Assembly: GCA_965116055.1 (NCBI GenBank)
Contig: OZ220466.1
Coordinates: 2,728,001 to 2,792,000, forward strand
Length of the DNA: 64,000 nt
Direction of reading: 5' to 3'
Origin: Bin55 sp965116055
GTDB taxonomy: Bacteria; Pseudomonadota; Gammaproteobacteria; Pseudomonadales; Azotimanducaceae
The notes beneath the pieces are model-generated. The model saw nothing but the letters and a program-made list of their open reading frames with translations. It was not told where the DNA came from and did not search any database. Numbering within the stretch: position 1 is the first letter of the stretch; each line of letters opens with the position of its first letter. Below, in pieces: positions 8,829-16,964 of the stretch. The position numbers and the translations under genes are program-made.

Positions 8829-9752
8829 TTGCTTCTTTACATCGTCAAACGCTTACTGTTTATGGCGGTGACGGCTTGGGTTGTTGTCACCATTACTTTT
8901 TTCCTCCTACGCGCAGCTCCTGGCGGTCCTTTCGACAGCGAACGCGCGGTTTCCCCTGCCGTCGAACGAAACCTAATCGCCGCGTACAACCTTGACGACC
9001 CGATGCTTGTGCAGTACGGCAGCTACCTATGGGGTCTTGCCCAAGGTGATCTGGGCCCGTCCTATAGACAAAAAGACTTTCGCGTGACCGAGCTGCTATG
9101 GCATGGCCTACCTATGAGTTTGATGATCGGGAGTCTGGCTCTGACAATTGCATTGTTTCTGGGATTATTCCTTGGCGCGGTTATGGCGTGCTTTCGCAAT
9201 CGCGCACTTGATTCGATTTTAGAAGGAGCCGTCACCTGTGGACTCGCGCTCCCGCCACTCGTGGCAGCACCGCTACTCGTCTTGTTATTCTCTATTGCGC
9301 TTAGGTGGTTACCGGCAGGTGGTTTTGAATCCTCTCGCCATCTCGTGCTACCCGTTGTAGCCCTGTGCACCCCATACATCGCAGCATTTGCCAGATTAAG
9401 TCGTAGCAGCTGTTTGGAAACGCTCAATCAACCGTTCGCAACCGCAGCGCAAGCGAAAGGCATTGGTCTTTGGCGTCTGTTTACACACCATGTGATTCCG
9501 TCGGCACTCGTACCGGTACTATCGTTTATCGGCCCTGCTGCCGCGACATTGCTCGCTGGTTCCATGGTGGTCGAGGTGTTTTTCTCGATTCCAGGCATCG
9601 GACAGTATTTCGTGCAAGGCGCACTCGATCGCGATTACACGCTTGTGCTCGGGACCGTACTTGTATACGCGGCTGCCATACTTGTGCTGAATTTCCTGAT
9701 CGATTTATTGTTCCTCCGCATTGATCCACGCCTTAGAGTACACGAATCGTAG
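8829..9752 (+). CDS. Peptide ABC transporter permease, OppB/DppB family
   Basis: 307 residues from a TTG start (MLLYIVKRLL, the standard OppB opening). It has about six membrane segments. The N-terminal segment is followed by the periplasmic LRAAPGGPFD loop, and the EAA coupling motif appears as AAQAKGIGLWRLFTHHVIPSA. It also shows the OppB-typical VEVFFSIPGIGQYFVQG and a C-terminal DPRLR. It pairs with the OppC-like permease 2 nt downstream to form the membrane channel. Confidence 0.9.
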   Translation: MLLYIVKRLLFMAVTAWVVVTITFFLLRAAPGGPFDSERAVSPAVERNLIAAYNLDDPMLVQYGSYLWGLAQGDLGPSYRQKDFRVTELLWHGLPMSLMIGSLALTIALFLGLFLGAVMACFRNRALDSILEGAVTCGLALPPLVAAPLLVLLFSIALRWLPAGGFESSRHLVLPVVALCTPYIAAFARLSRSSCLETLNQPFATAAQAKGIGLWRLFTHHVIPSALVPVLSFIGPAAATLLAGSMVVEVFFSIPGIGQYFVQGALDRDYTLVLGTVLVYAAAILVLNFLIDLLFLRIDPRLRVHES

Positions 9753-9754
9753 CC

Positions 9755-10594
9755 GTGAAGCAGGTCGTATGGATTGAGTTCTTCAAGCCGACTCAAGTCA
9801 AGCTTGTTTCAGCCATATTGGCTGTCGTCGTACTCGCAATCGTCATTGGACCACACCTGACAGCATGGGAATACGATACAATCGACTGGCAAGCAATTAA
9901 TGCATCGCCGTCCGCAACGCACTGGTTCGGTACAGATAACGCCGGACGCGATCTGTTTGCGCGAACCATGATAGGTGGTCGCGTAAGTCTGTCGATCGCG
10001 CTGCTGGCAACTGCGGTGAGCTTTTGCATAGGATTGCCTTGGGGCGCCGTCGCCGGTTACATTGGTAGTACGACCGATCAAGTGATGATGCGCATCGTGG
10101 ACGGCATGTATGCGATTCCTTATGTCTTGATCGTGATCGTGCTTGTCGTCCTACTTGGCCGCAATATCTACCTTCTGTTTGTCGCTATCGGCGCCGTATC
10201 TTGGCTAGACGTGTCGAGGGTCGTCCGTGGTCACACACTCACGCTTAAATCCGCAACCTTTATCGTAGCGGCGCGCGCGATGGGATTGTCCGAATTCCAC
10301 ATCGTAACTCGACATGTCGTACCTAATGTTCTAGGAGCGGCTATTGTGTTTGCTACCTTAATGATTCCTTCAGTGATCATTTCGGAGAGTTTCATCAGTT
10401 TTCTAGGTTTGGGTGTACAAGAACCGATGACTAGCTTGGGGGTCTTAATCGCCGACGGCAGTAAAAATATCTATGGTTCGCCTTGGCAGCTCGCATTCCC
10501 AACTGGTTTATTGGCCATCCTACTGTTGTTGATGACTTCGCTCGGCGAGCGTCTTCGGAGGATGGTAAGCGGCGCGGAAAGGTCAATAGTTTGA
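9755..10594 (+). CDS. Peptide ABC transporter permease, OppC/DppC family
   Basis: 279 residues from a GTG 2 nt after the oppB stop. OppC signatures: HWFGTDNAGRDLFARTMIGG after the first membrane segment, the EAA loop AARAMGLSEFHIVTRHVVPN, and ESFISFLGLGVQEP before the last helices. It forms the heterodimeric inner-membrane channel with the preceding permease. The next gene downstream is not an ATPase but the F420 reductase (21 nt gap), so the OppD/OppF-type ATPases must come from elsewhere. Confidence 0.9.
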   Translation: MKQVVWIEFFKPTQVKLVSAILAVVVLAIVIGPHLTAWEYDTIDWQAINASPSATHWFGTDNAGRDLFARTMIGGRVSLSIALLATAVSFCIGLPWGAVAGYIGSTTDQVMMRIVDGMYAIPYVLIVIVLVVLLGRNIYLLFVAIGAVSWLDVSRVVRGHTLTLKSATFIVAARAMGLSEFHIVTRHVVPNVLGAAIVFATLMIPSVIISESFISFLGLGVQEPMTSLGVLIADGSKNIYGSPWQLAFPTGLLAILLLLMTSLGERLRRMVSGAERSIV

Positions 10595-10615
10595 TCTACA
10601 GGACTATTTAGGATC

Positions 10616-11320
10616 ATGCCGATAATTCGCCACTTCATTCACCGTTGGGTCAACTTGAACGTGCAAGAAAAAATCGCTATTTTGGGTGGCACAGGCGACT
10701 TAGGCACTGGTTTGGCCATACGTTGGGCGAAAGCCAAGCATCAGATTGTCATAGGTTCGAGGACGTTGGCGAAAGCCCAAAAGGCGGTCGAAAATCTTCG
10801 CAGGATCAGCCCCGAGACGCCAGCGCAAGCCATGGAGAATCCCGATGCAGCGGCAGCTGGTTCGCTCGTCGTATTAACAGTACCCGCCGAACATCAACTT
10901 TCGACGCTTAGTACTGTAAAGCCGGGCTTGAAAGGCAAGATTCTGATTGATGTCACGGTCCCACTGATGCCACCTAAAGTTGGCACCGTTCAATTACCTG
11001 AAGAAGGCAGCGCCGGGAAACGTGCGCAAGCTTTTCTCGGCGATGAGGTGATGGTCGTTACCGCGTTCCAGAACGTCGCTGCGCACTTGCTACAAACCGA
11101 TGCCCACATCGCATGCGATGTGCTTGTTTGCGGTAATAAGAGAGCCGCTCGGAAACGCGTCATTACACTAGCGGAACAAGCGGGTATGCGCGCCTGGCAT
11201 GCCGGTCCCATCGAGAACTCAGCCGCGGCGGAAGCATTGACAAGCGCATTAATCCAAATCAATCGCCGCCACGATATATCACATTCAGGTATTAGGATCG
11301 TCGGTCAAGAGGACCGATAA
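10616..11320 (+). CDS. npdG: NADPH-dependent F420 reductase
   Basis: 234 residues from the ATG. An internal TTG/GTG start about 14-16 codons later, just before KIAILGGTGDLG, would match the family's usual short N-terminus. The Rossmann loop GGTGDLGTGLA followed by IVIGSR (Arg for the NADP 2'-phosphate) and the C-terminal GPIENSAAAEALTSALIQIN segment are typical of F420:NADP oxidoreductases. It interconverts NADPH and reduced F420, linking the cofactor to central metabolism. It lies 4 nt upstream of cofE in the same transcription unit, which strongly supports the call. Confidence 0.88.
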   Translation: MPIIRHFIHRWVNLNVQEKIAILGGTGDLGTGLAIRWAKAKHQIVIGSRTLAKAQKAVENLRRISPETPAQAMENPDAAAAGSLVVLTVPAEHQLSTLSTVKPGLKGKILIDVTVPLMPPKVGTVQLPEEGSAGKRAQAFLGDEVMVVTAFQNVAAHLLQTDAHIACDVLVCGNKRAARKRVITLAEQAGMRAWHAGPIENSAAAEALTSALIQINRRHDISHSGIRIVGQEDR

Positions 11321-11324
11321 AACC

Positions 11325-12083
11325 GTGTCCTTCGAGATATTGCCGGTCGAAGGCTTACCGTTATTCAAGGAAGGCGACGATTTCAATAACATTTTTCTCG
11401 ATAGCTTGCACGCAAACGCACTGACATTAGAAGATGGCGACATCATTGCCATCGCGCAGAAAGTGATCTCAAAGATTGAAGGACGCCTAGTGCACTTAGC
11501 GGACGTGACACCGAGCGCGGAGGCGTACGAGCTTGCCGAAGAAGTTGACAAAGATCCTCGTATTGTCGAACTCATCCTGCAAGAGTCGACAGAAATCGTT
11601 CGGAAAAAGCAAGGCGTACTCATCGTGCGACATCGACTTGGGCATGTCGGCGCGAACGCAGGCATTGATCAATCCAATATCAAGCATAGCGTCGCCGGTT
11701 CCGCGTTGCTATTACCGCTTGATCCGGATCGTAGCGCGGCACGCTTGCAAACGGAAATCGCTATGGCCACTGGTAAACGCGTGGGCGTACTTATTACGGA
11801 TTCGGCGAACCGCCCATGGCGCCTTGGAACCGTAGGCATCGCGCTCGGCGCAAGTCACCTGACAGTACTAGACGACCGCCGCGGTGGATTTGATTTACAC
11901 GGTCGCGAACTCAAGATCACCATGATCAATCGCGCCGACAGCATCGCTGCCATTGCGACGCTAGCCATGGGCGAAACTGACGAGCGCATTCCTGTCGTGA
12001 TCGTGCGCGGAGCGAACTCGGCAGCCTGCGACCAAACTGCGGCGGCAATCAATCGACCTTTAGAGGACGATCTCTTTCGATGA
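11325..12083 (+). CDS. cofE: Coenzyme F420-0:L-glutamate ligase (CofE / FbiB N-terminal type)
   Basis: 252 residues from a GTG start, the length of a stand-alone CofE. It adds glutamates to F420-0 with GTP. Family blocks: EGDDFNNIF, DIIAIAQKVISKIEGRLV, HVGANAGIDQSN, ITDSANRPWRLGTVGIALG and the C-terminal RGANSAACDQTA. Unlike actinobacterial FbiB (over 440 residues) it lacks the C-terminal nitroreductase-like domain that reduces dehydro-F420-0. The stop overlaps the cofD start by 4 nt. Confidence 0.92.
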   Translation: MSFEILPVEGLPLFKEGDDFNNIFLDSLHANALTLEDGDIIAIAQKVISKIEGRLVHLADVTPSAEAYELAEEVDKDPRIVELILQESTEIVRKKQGVLIVRHRLGHVGANAGIDQSNIKHSVAGSALLLPLDPDRSAARLQTEIAMATGKRVGVLITDSANRPWRLGTVGIALGASHLTVLDDRRGGFDLHGRELKITMINRADSIAAIATLAMGETDERIPVVIVRGANSAACDQTAAAINRPLEDDLFR

Positions 12084-13018
12084 CGGTTCTCGCACTAACT
12101 GGTGGCGTCGGCGGGGCAAAATTAAGCCTTGGTCTCGCGCGCATACTCAAACCGAACGAAGTCGTTTTTGTCGTCAATGTCGGCGATGATTTCGAGCATT
12201 TAGGATTAAAAATATCGCCTGATATTGATACGTTAACCTACACCTTAGCAGGTACGGTCAACGAAGAGAACGGGTGGGGGAGAGCGAATGACTCATGGCG
12301 CTGCATGGCGGAACTCGCGACCCTAGGAACCGATACCTGGTTTCAACTTGGCGATCGTGACCTGGCCGTTCACTTGCTCCGCACCACCCATCTCGCCACC
12401 GGAGCCACCTTAACCGAGGTGACGAAACACATCTACGAACGGTTGGGTGTTGAACATAACATCGTACCGGTAACTGACATGCCCTTGCGTACATTCGTCG
12501 AAACCGAGCAAGGACCCTTGTCGTTTCAAGAGTATTTTGTACGCTTCAAGTGCGAACCCAAAGTCATTGCATTCGAATACGCTCACGCAGCTTCCGCGTC
12601 CTTGAGTTCTGCCATTGACACACATTCTGTCAGTGGCGCCGTCATTTGCCCTTCCAATCCGTTTCTATCGATTGATCCGATACTTGCGGTCGAAGCCATG
12701 CGTTCATTGTTACAAAATCGTGATTTCCCTGTCGTGGCAGTATCGCCGATTGTGGGCGACCGAGCGATCAAGGGGCCGACTGCAAAGATAATGCAAGAAC
12801 TCAATCTACCAACGACCTGCAAACAGGTTGCCAAGCACTATCGCGAGCTCATTGACGGTTTCGTGATTGACGTGTCAGACCGCGAACAGAAAGCCAACAT
12901 CGAAGCGTTAGGGATGCGCGTTAAAGTCGCCCCATCAATCATGCGAACAGCCGCAGATAAGGTCGAACTGGCGAACGTATGTATGGCATTTATTAACGAG
13001 CTTAGCGAGGAGTTGTGA
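12080..13018 (+). CDS. cofD: 2-phospho-L-lactate (or analogue) transferase CofD/FbiA
   Basis: 312 residues. It transfers the phospholactyl-type group from the guanylylated donor to FO, giving (dehydro-)F420-0. Motifs are very clear: LTGGVGGAKLSLGLARIL at the N-terminus, then VNVGDDFEHLGLKISPDIDT, LGDRDLAVHLLRT, and AVSPIVGDRAIKGPTAKIM near residue 230. It is coupled on both sides: 4-nt overlap with cofE and 4-nt overlap with cofC (GTGA). Confidence 0.94.
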   Translation: MTVLALTGGVGGAKLSLGLARILKPNEVVFVVNVGDDFEHLGLKISPDIDTLTYTLAGTVNEENGWGRANDSWRCMAELATLGTDTWFQLGDRDLAVHLLRTTHLATGATLTEVTKHIYERLGVEHNIVPVTDMPLRTFVETEQGPLSFQEYFVRFKCEPKVIAFEYAHAASASLSSAIDTHSVSGAVICPSNPFLSIDPILAVEAMRSLLQNRDFPVVAVSPIVGDRAIKGPTAKIMQELNLPTTCKQVAKHYRELIDGFVIDVSDREQKANIEALGMRVKVAPSIMRTAADKVELANVCMAFINELSEEL

Positions 13019-13710
13019 GTATTTGGGCTATCGTGCCATTTAAGGGTGCGAAAAATGCAAAAAGGCGACTTTCGCCTCGTTTGCCGGCCGAATTGCGCTC
13101 GCAGTTGGTCCTTGCCATGTTGGACGATGTCCTTGAAGCCCTGACTGAAACCCGGGGTCTTGATGGAATCCTGCTAGTTTCCCGATCCGACGAGGCGAAA
13201 ACGATCGCCCGTGACTGGCAGGTTACACTCTATCAAGATCAAGCCCACTCTCTTGTCGATGCTCTTATTGAAGCGAGCGCGAAGGTTCTAAACGACTTTC
13301 ATGCAACGACCACGTTTATCGTGCCTGGAGACGTGCCACTCATTACAGGCCGTGATGCGGAACGCGTATTGAGTTTCCACACCGACGTGACGATCGTGCC
13401 AGACAGACGCAAAATAGGCACGAATGCACTTTTATGCTCACCGCCAAACGCATTCCCGTTTGTATTCGACGGACGCAGCTACCGCCCTCATATCGAGGCA
13501 GCAACTAAAGTCGGCCTAACGGTACGTTCGGTCGAATCTGAAGCATTCGCCATTGATATCGACACGGCAGCAGACTTACTGCTCGTGTGGAACAGCTCAC
13601 AGAATTCACGCACGCGATCGTTGCTAGAGGCAAACCGCGAATTCACGGAGCTGATGTTTAGCAAACTAGATAACGGACTGTCGCCATCCCAAAAACACAT
13701 TTCGCTCTAG
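13015..13710 (+). CDS. cofC: 2-phospholactate/3-phosphoglycerate-type guanylyltransferase CofC/FbiD
   Basis: 231 residues from a GTG start inside the cofD stop. It activates a small phospho-acid (2-phospholactate, phosphoenolpyruvate or 3-phosphoglycerate, depending on lineage) with GTP. The nucleotide-binding N-terminus IVPFKGAKNAKRRLSPRL, the central FIVPGDVPLIT loop and IGTNALLCSPPNAFPF are typical. The substrate cannot be read by eye; in some proteobacteria CofC uses 3-phosphoglycerate. It is the last gene of the F420 run; 189 nt without a gene follow. Confidence 0.9.
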   Translation: MSIWAIVPFKGAKNAKRRLSPRLPAELRSQLVLAMLDDVLEALTETRGLDGILLVSRSDEAKTIARDWQVTLYQDQAHSLVDALIEASAKVLNDFHATTTFIVPGDVPLITGRDAERVLSFHTDVTIVPDRRKIGTNALLCSPPNAFPFVFDGRSYRPHIEAATKVGLTVRSVESEAFAIDIDTAADLLLVWNSSQNSRTRSLLEANREFTELMFSKLDNGLSPSQKHISL

Positions 13711-13899
13711 GCGAGCATGTGCGGTAGCCCTGCAAACCCTACACGACTATTCGTTGTACTATGAACGACGAAGATCGGTTCACCCATGTTATTTCGTCGT
13801 AGCGATATTGCTAAGCATCTCACTTCGCGTTAACTAAAGTCGAATCGTTGGTGAGTCCTCTCCGCCTCCAGTCTTACGGCAGTCGTTAAGACCGTCTAC

Positions 13900-15243
13900 A
13901 TGCACCGTCTTACGCCTCGCGAATCAGGCATAGCCTCCCGGAGGCTATCGACGACAAGGTTGACTGACGGGGTCGGCGTGATTTGCGCGCTTGGCTACGC
14001 TACCCTCGCTTATCTCGCCTCCCAACCTAGCGAACCCGGCTTGGGAGCGTTCTACGGTATTGTCATATGGACCGCTTCGCCGGTATTTTTACTTTACTGG
14101 TATCTCACCCACCATGATCAGTCGATTTCATGGCAACGGCTGTTCTGGTGGGCCATTGCGTTTCGTCTCTGCGGACTCATTGGCGGTCCGATTTACGAGG
14201 ACGACTTCTACCGCTATCTATGGGATGGCTATCGCTTCTGGACAGCTGGAACGCCGTATGGCGAAGCGCCGGAAACATTCTTTCTAGATCAATCCGTACC
14301 CGTTTCGTTTCACGCCATTCTCAGTCAAATCAATTACCCTGAGCTGCCAACTATATATGGACCGACGAACCAATTACTGTTCGCGTTCGGATACCTCATC
14401 GAACCGGCTAACGTCAAGATCTTGCAGTTATTGCTGATCATCGTCGATTTGGCCATCGTGTATTTACTGAGCAGATTAACAAGCACTCGAAACGTCTTGC
14501 TTTACGCCTGGTGTCCATTAGTGATTAAGGAGATTGCATTTACCGCGCATCCGGATGCAATCGGCATATGTCTAGTTCTCGCCGCGATCGTTCTTGCGTC
14601 AAAGGACCGTAAAACTTTCTCAGCTATATGTCTAGGACTCGCAGTCGGCGCGAAAATTTTTGCCGTTGCATTAGTGCCCTTCGTGCTGCGGCATGCAGGA
14701 TTCAGGCACTGGTGTTTTTTCGTATTCACATTAGGACTGCTCTATGCACCGTTTGTGATTTCCGGTGGCACAGACCTCACATCGCTCCAAACATTCGCGC
14801 TTGAGTGGGAGTTCAATGCAGCACTGTTCAGCCTACTAACCATCGTTCTGCCGTCGTTGCCAGCGAAATATTGTCTAGCTGCCCTCGGTGGTTGCTTCTG
14901 GCTTTGGTGCTATATGCGGTACCGATCCGGCGAAACCGAAATTCCACCCGGGGATCGAATTTACGGCGTGTTGTTACTCGTCGCGCCCGTCATCAATCCT
15001 TGGTACGTACTTTGGGTGTTACCTTTCGCTGCGATATATCCGAGTCACTGGGCTTGGACTGCTTCGGTAGCCGTGTTTCTTTCGTACATAACCGGACTTA
15101 CGCTAGGTCATTACGACCTACAACCTTATTCCCATCCCCCGTGGGTTAAACCGATCGAATTCGGCGCGATTGGTTGCGCTCTACTTCTGGACTGGTACCG
15201 CCATCGTCAAGCGCGCCTCCAAATCGAATCGCCACGAAGATAG
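13900..15243 (+). CDS. Polytopic GT-C-type glycosyltransferase (GT87/mannosyltransferase-like)
   Basis: 447 residues with about ten hydrophobic segments and a short basic C-terminus. After the second or third segment sits an acidic motif EDDFYRYLWDGYRFW, the hallmark of GT-C polyprenol-phosphate-sugar-dependent transferases. PTIYGPTNQLLFA and HPDAIGICLVLA also fit. It should act at the inner membrane, with its active site in the periplasm. The GT2 enzyme 71 nt downstream could make the lipid-linked sugar donor. Sugar and acceptor are unknown. Confidence 0.75.
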   Translation: MHRLTPRESGIASRRLSTTRLTDGVGVICALGYATLAYLASQPSEPGLGAFYGIVIWTASPVFLLYWYLTHHDQSISWQRLFWWAIAFRLCGLIGGPIYEDDFYRYLWDGYRFWTAGTPYGEAPETFFLDQSVPVSFHAILSQINYPELPTIYGPTNQLLFAFGYLIEPANVKILQLLLIIVDLAIVYLLSRLTSTRNVLLYAWCPLVIKEIAFTAHPDAIGICLVLAAIVLASKDRKTFSAICLGLAVGAKIFAVALVPFVLRHAGFRHWCFFVFTLGLLYAPFVISGGTDLTSLQTFALEWEFNAALFSLLTIVLPSLPAKYCLAALGGCFWLWCYMRYRSGETEIPPGDRIYGVLLLVAPVINPWYVLWVLPFAAIYPSHWAWTASVAVFLSYITGLTLGHYDLQPYSHPPWVKPIEFGAIGCALLLDWYRHRQARLQIESPRR

Positions 15244-15314
15244 ATTCTCCGGCAGGATAATAAAGATCTCAGTGAAAACAATTCAATGGATCGTACCTCA
15301 AGACTGATGCATTA

Positions 15315-16052
15315 ATGTTTGGCGAACTAACGATTGGCGCTGTCATTCCCGCCCGCGACGAACAAGAGAACATAGCAGCAGTGATTCACGGTTTAAGAGA
15401 ACTGAAGTCGCCGAACGAAGTCGCTCTGATCGACGACATCGTCGTATGCGACAATAATTCGTCTGACGATACAGCCCTTCACGCGAAATCAGCGGGGGCA
15501 AGGGTCGTCTCTCAAAGCACAGCGGGTTACGGGATCGCGTGCCTTACCGCGATCGCGGCATTGCGACCTGTCGATGTCATCGTATTTATCGACGGAGATC
15601 AAGCATTCGATTTACACCAAACTCATCAACTGTTAAACCCTATAGCCAACGGTGCAGATCTCGTTATCGGTTCGCGCATGTTGGGGTTGATGGAACCAGG
15701 TGCACTCTCCTTGCCTCAAATTGTGGGCAATCGGGTTGCAGGACTGTTGATTCGACTCATTTGGCACCAACGCGTCACTGATCTTGGCCCATTTCGTGCT
15801 ATACGCACACAATCCCTTACCGCGCTTCAGATGGTGGATCAAGCCTATGGGTGGACAGTCGAGATGCAGGTAAAGGCGATTCAACAAAAAATGCGTATCG
15901 TTGAAATCCCGGTGAACTCACTTCGACGTCGCCACGGCCAATCTAAGATTGGCGGGACGATCAAAGGTGTCGTTGGCGCCAGTATCGGCATATTGAGCAT
16001 GATTTTGAAGCTTGCACTCAATCCACCTCACAACCAACACGAGAAGCATTAA
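15315..16052 (+). CDS. Family 2 glycosyltransferase (DPM1/polyprenyl-phosphate sugar synthase-like)
   Basis: 245 residues of GT-A fold. The sequence shows the N-terminal VIPARDEQENIAAVI, CDNNSSDDT, the metal-binding FIDGDQAF and LVIGSRMLG, then GNRVAGLLIRLIW typical of dolichyl/undecaprenyl-phosphate mannosyl- or glucosyltransferases. It probably transfers a sugar from a nucleotide donor to polyprenyl phosphate at the inner membrane. It sits between the GT-C enzyme and the DUF547 gene (3 nt gap to the latter). Confidence 0.82.
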   Translation: MFGELTIGAVIPARDEQENIAAVIHGLRELKSPNEVALIDDIVVCDNNSSDDTALHAKSAGARVVSQSTAGYGIACLTAIAALRPVDVIVFIDGDQAFDLHQTHQLLNPIANGADLVIGSRMLGLMEPGALSLPQIVGNRVAGLLIRLIWHQRVTDLGPFRAIRTQSLTALQMVDQAYGWTVEMQVKAIQQKMRIVEIPVNSLRRRHGQSKIGGTIKGVVGASIGILSMILKLALNPPHNQHEKH

Positions 16053-16055
16053 AGC

Positions 16056-16874
16056 ATGAAGAACATCTTCTTTATTATATCTTGTGCGCTTGTATCACTG
16101 ACATTACATGCTGCACCAGAATCTGAACTGATCCCATTTTGGAACGCTAGCGATGAGTCCAATAAGTCGCATATCAATCACGATGTTTGGCAAGCGACGC
16201 TTGATAAGTACCTCGTGTTGCATGAATCAGGTATTAATCGCTTCGACTACGCAGCGTTGAAAAGTACACCGCAAGATGTCGCAAAATTGAACACGTATCT
16301 CAATCGACTCCAAGCACTTGACCCACGCACATACGCACGCAGAGAACAGAAAGCGTATTGGATCAACTTCTACAACGCGCTTACAGTAAAAATCGTCACA
16401 GATGCCTATCCAGTCGATTCAATTAAAGCGATTCATGAGGGATGGATGCCACGGTCGGGACCGTGGGGCGATATTCATGCTCACGTTTTAGACAAACCGT
16501 TAACACTTGACAATATCGAACATGGCATTCTTCGACCGATCTGGCAGGACGCACGCATTCACTACGCTGTGAACTGTGCCAGTCTTGGGTGCCCTAATCT
16601 TGCACCCAAGGCTTACACGTCGGCTAATTTGAACACGCTGTTGGAGCAGGGCGCACGCTCGTATGTCAATCATGTACGCGGCGTGGATGTCGTGGACGCG
16701 GACTTTCTAGTTATCTCAAGTATCTACGATTGGTTCATCGCCGATTTTGGCGATTCAGAAAAAGCAGTGATTGAACACTTAATTGAATACGCGTCGGATG
16801 GATTAGCCGACCAACTTCGAAACTTTAGTGGTGCAATCGACTATGCATACGACTGGGATCTAAACCAACCTTGA
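16056..16874 (+). CDS. DUF547 family secreted protein
   Basis: 272 residues with a signal peptide (MKNIFFIISCALVSLTLHA). The family signatures are intact: the AYWINFYNALTVKIV block, then IHYAVNCASLGCPNLAP with its two conserved cysteines. The biochemical function of DUF547 is not established; some members occur with redox or envelope genes. It starts 3 nt after the GT2 gene and is convergent with the TVP38-oxidoreductase fusion, with a 90-nt gap. Confidence 0.85.
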   Translation: MKNIFFIISCALVSLTLHAAPESELIPFWNASDESNKSHINHDVWQATLDKYLVLHESGINRFDYAALKSTPQDVAKLNTYLNRLQALDPRTYARREQKAYWINFYNALTVKIVTDAYPVDSIKAIHEGWMPRSGPWGDIHAHVLDKPLTLDNIEHGILRPIWQDARIHYAVNCASLGCPNLAPKAYTSANLNTLLEQGARSYVNHVRGVDVVDADFLVISSIYDWFIADFGDSEKAVIEHLIEYASDGLADQLRNFSGAIDYAYDWDLNQP

Positions 16875-16964
16875 GCGCAGTCGCGCACAATGATTAGGCC
16901 CCATCAAATCAGCCTTAAGCCAACATTCACGTTGGAAATCCGGCTGTGGCTCAAAGTATGAGGG

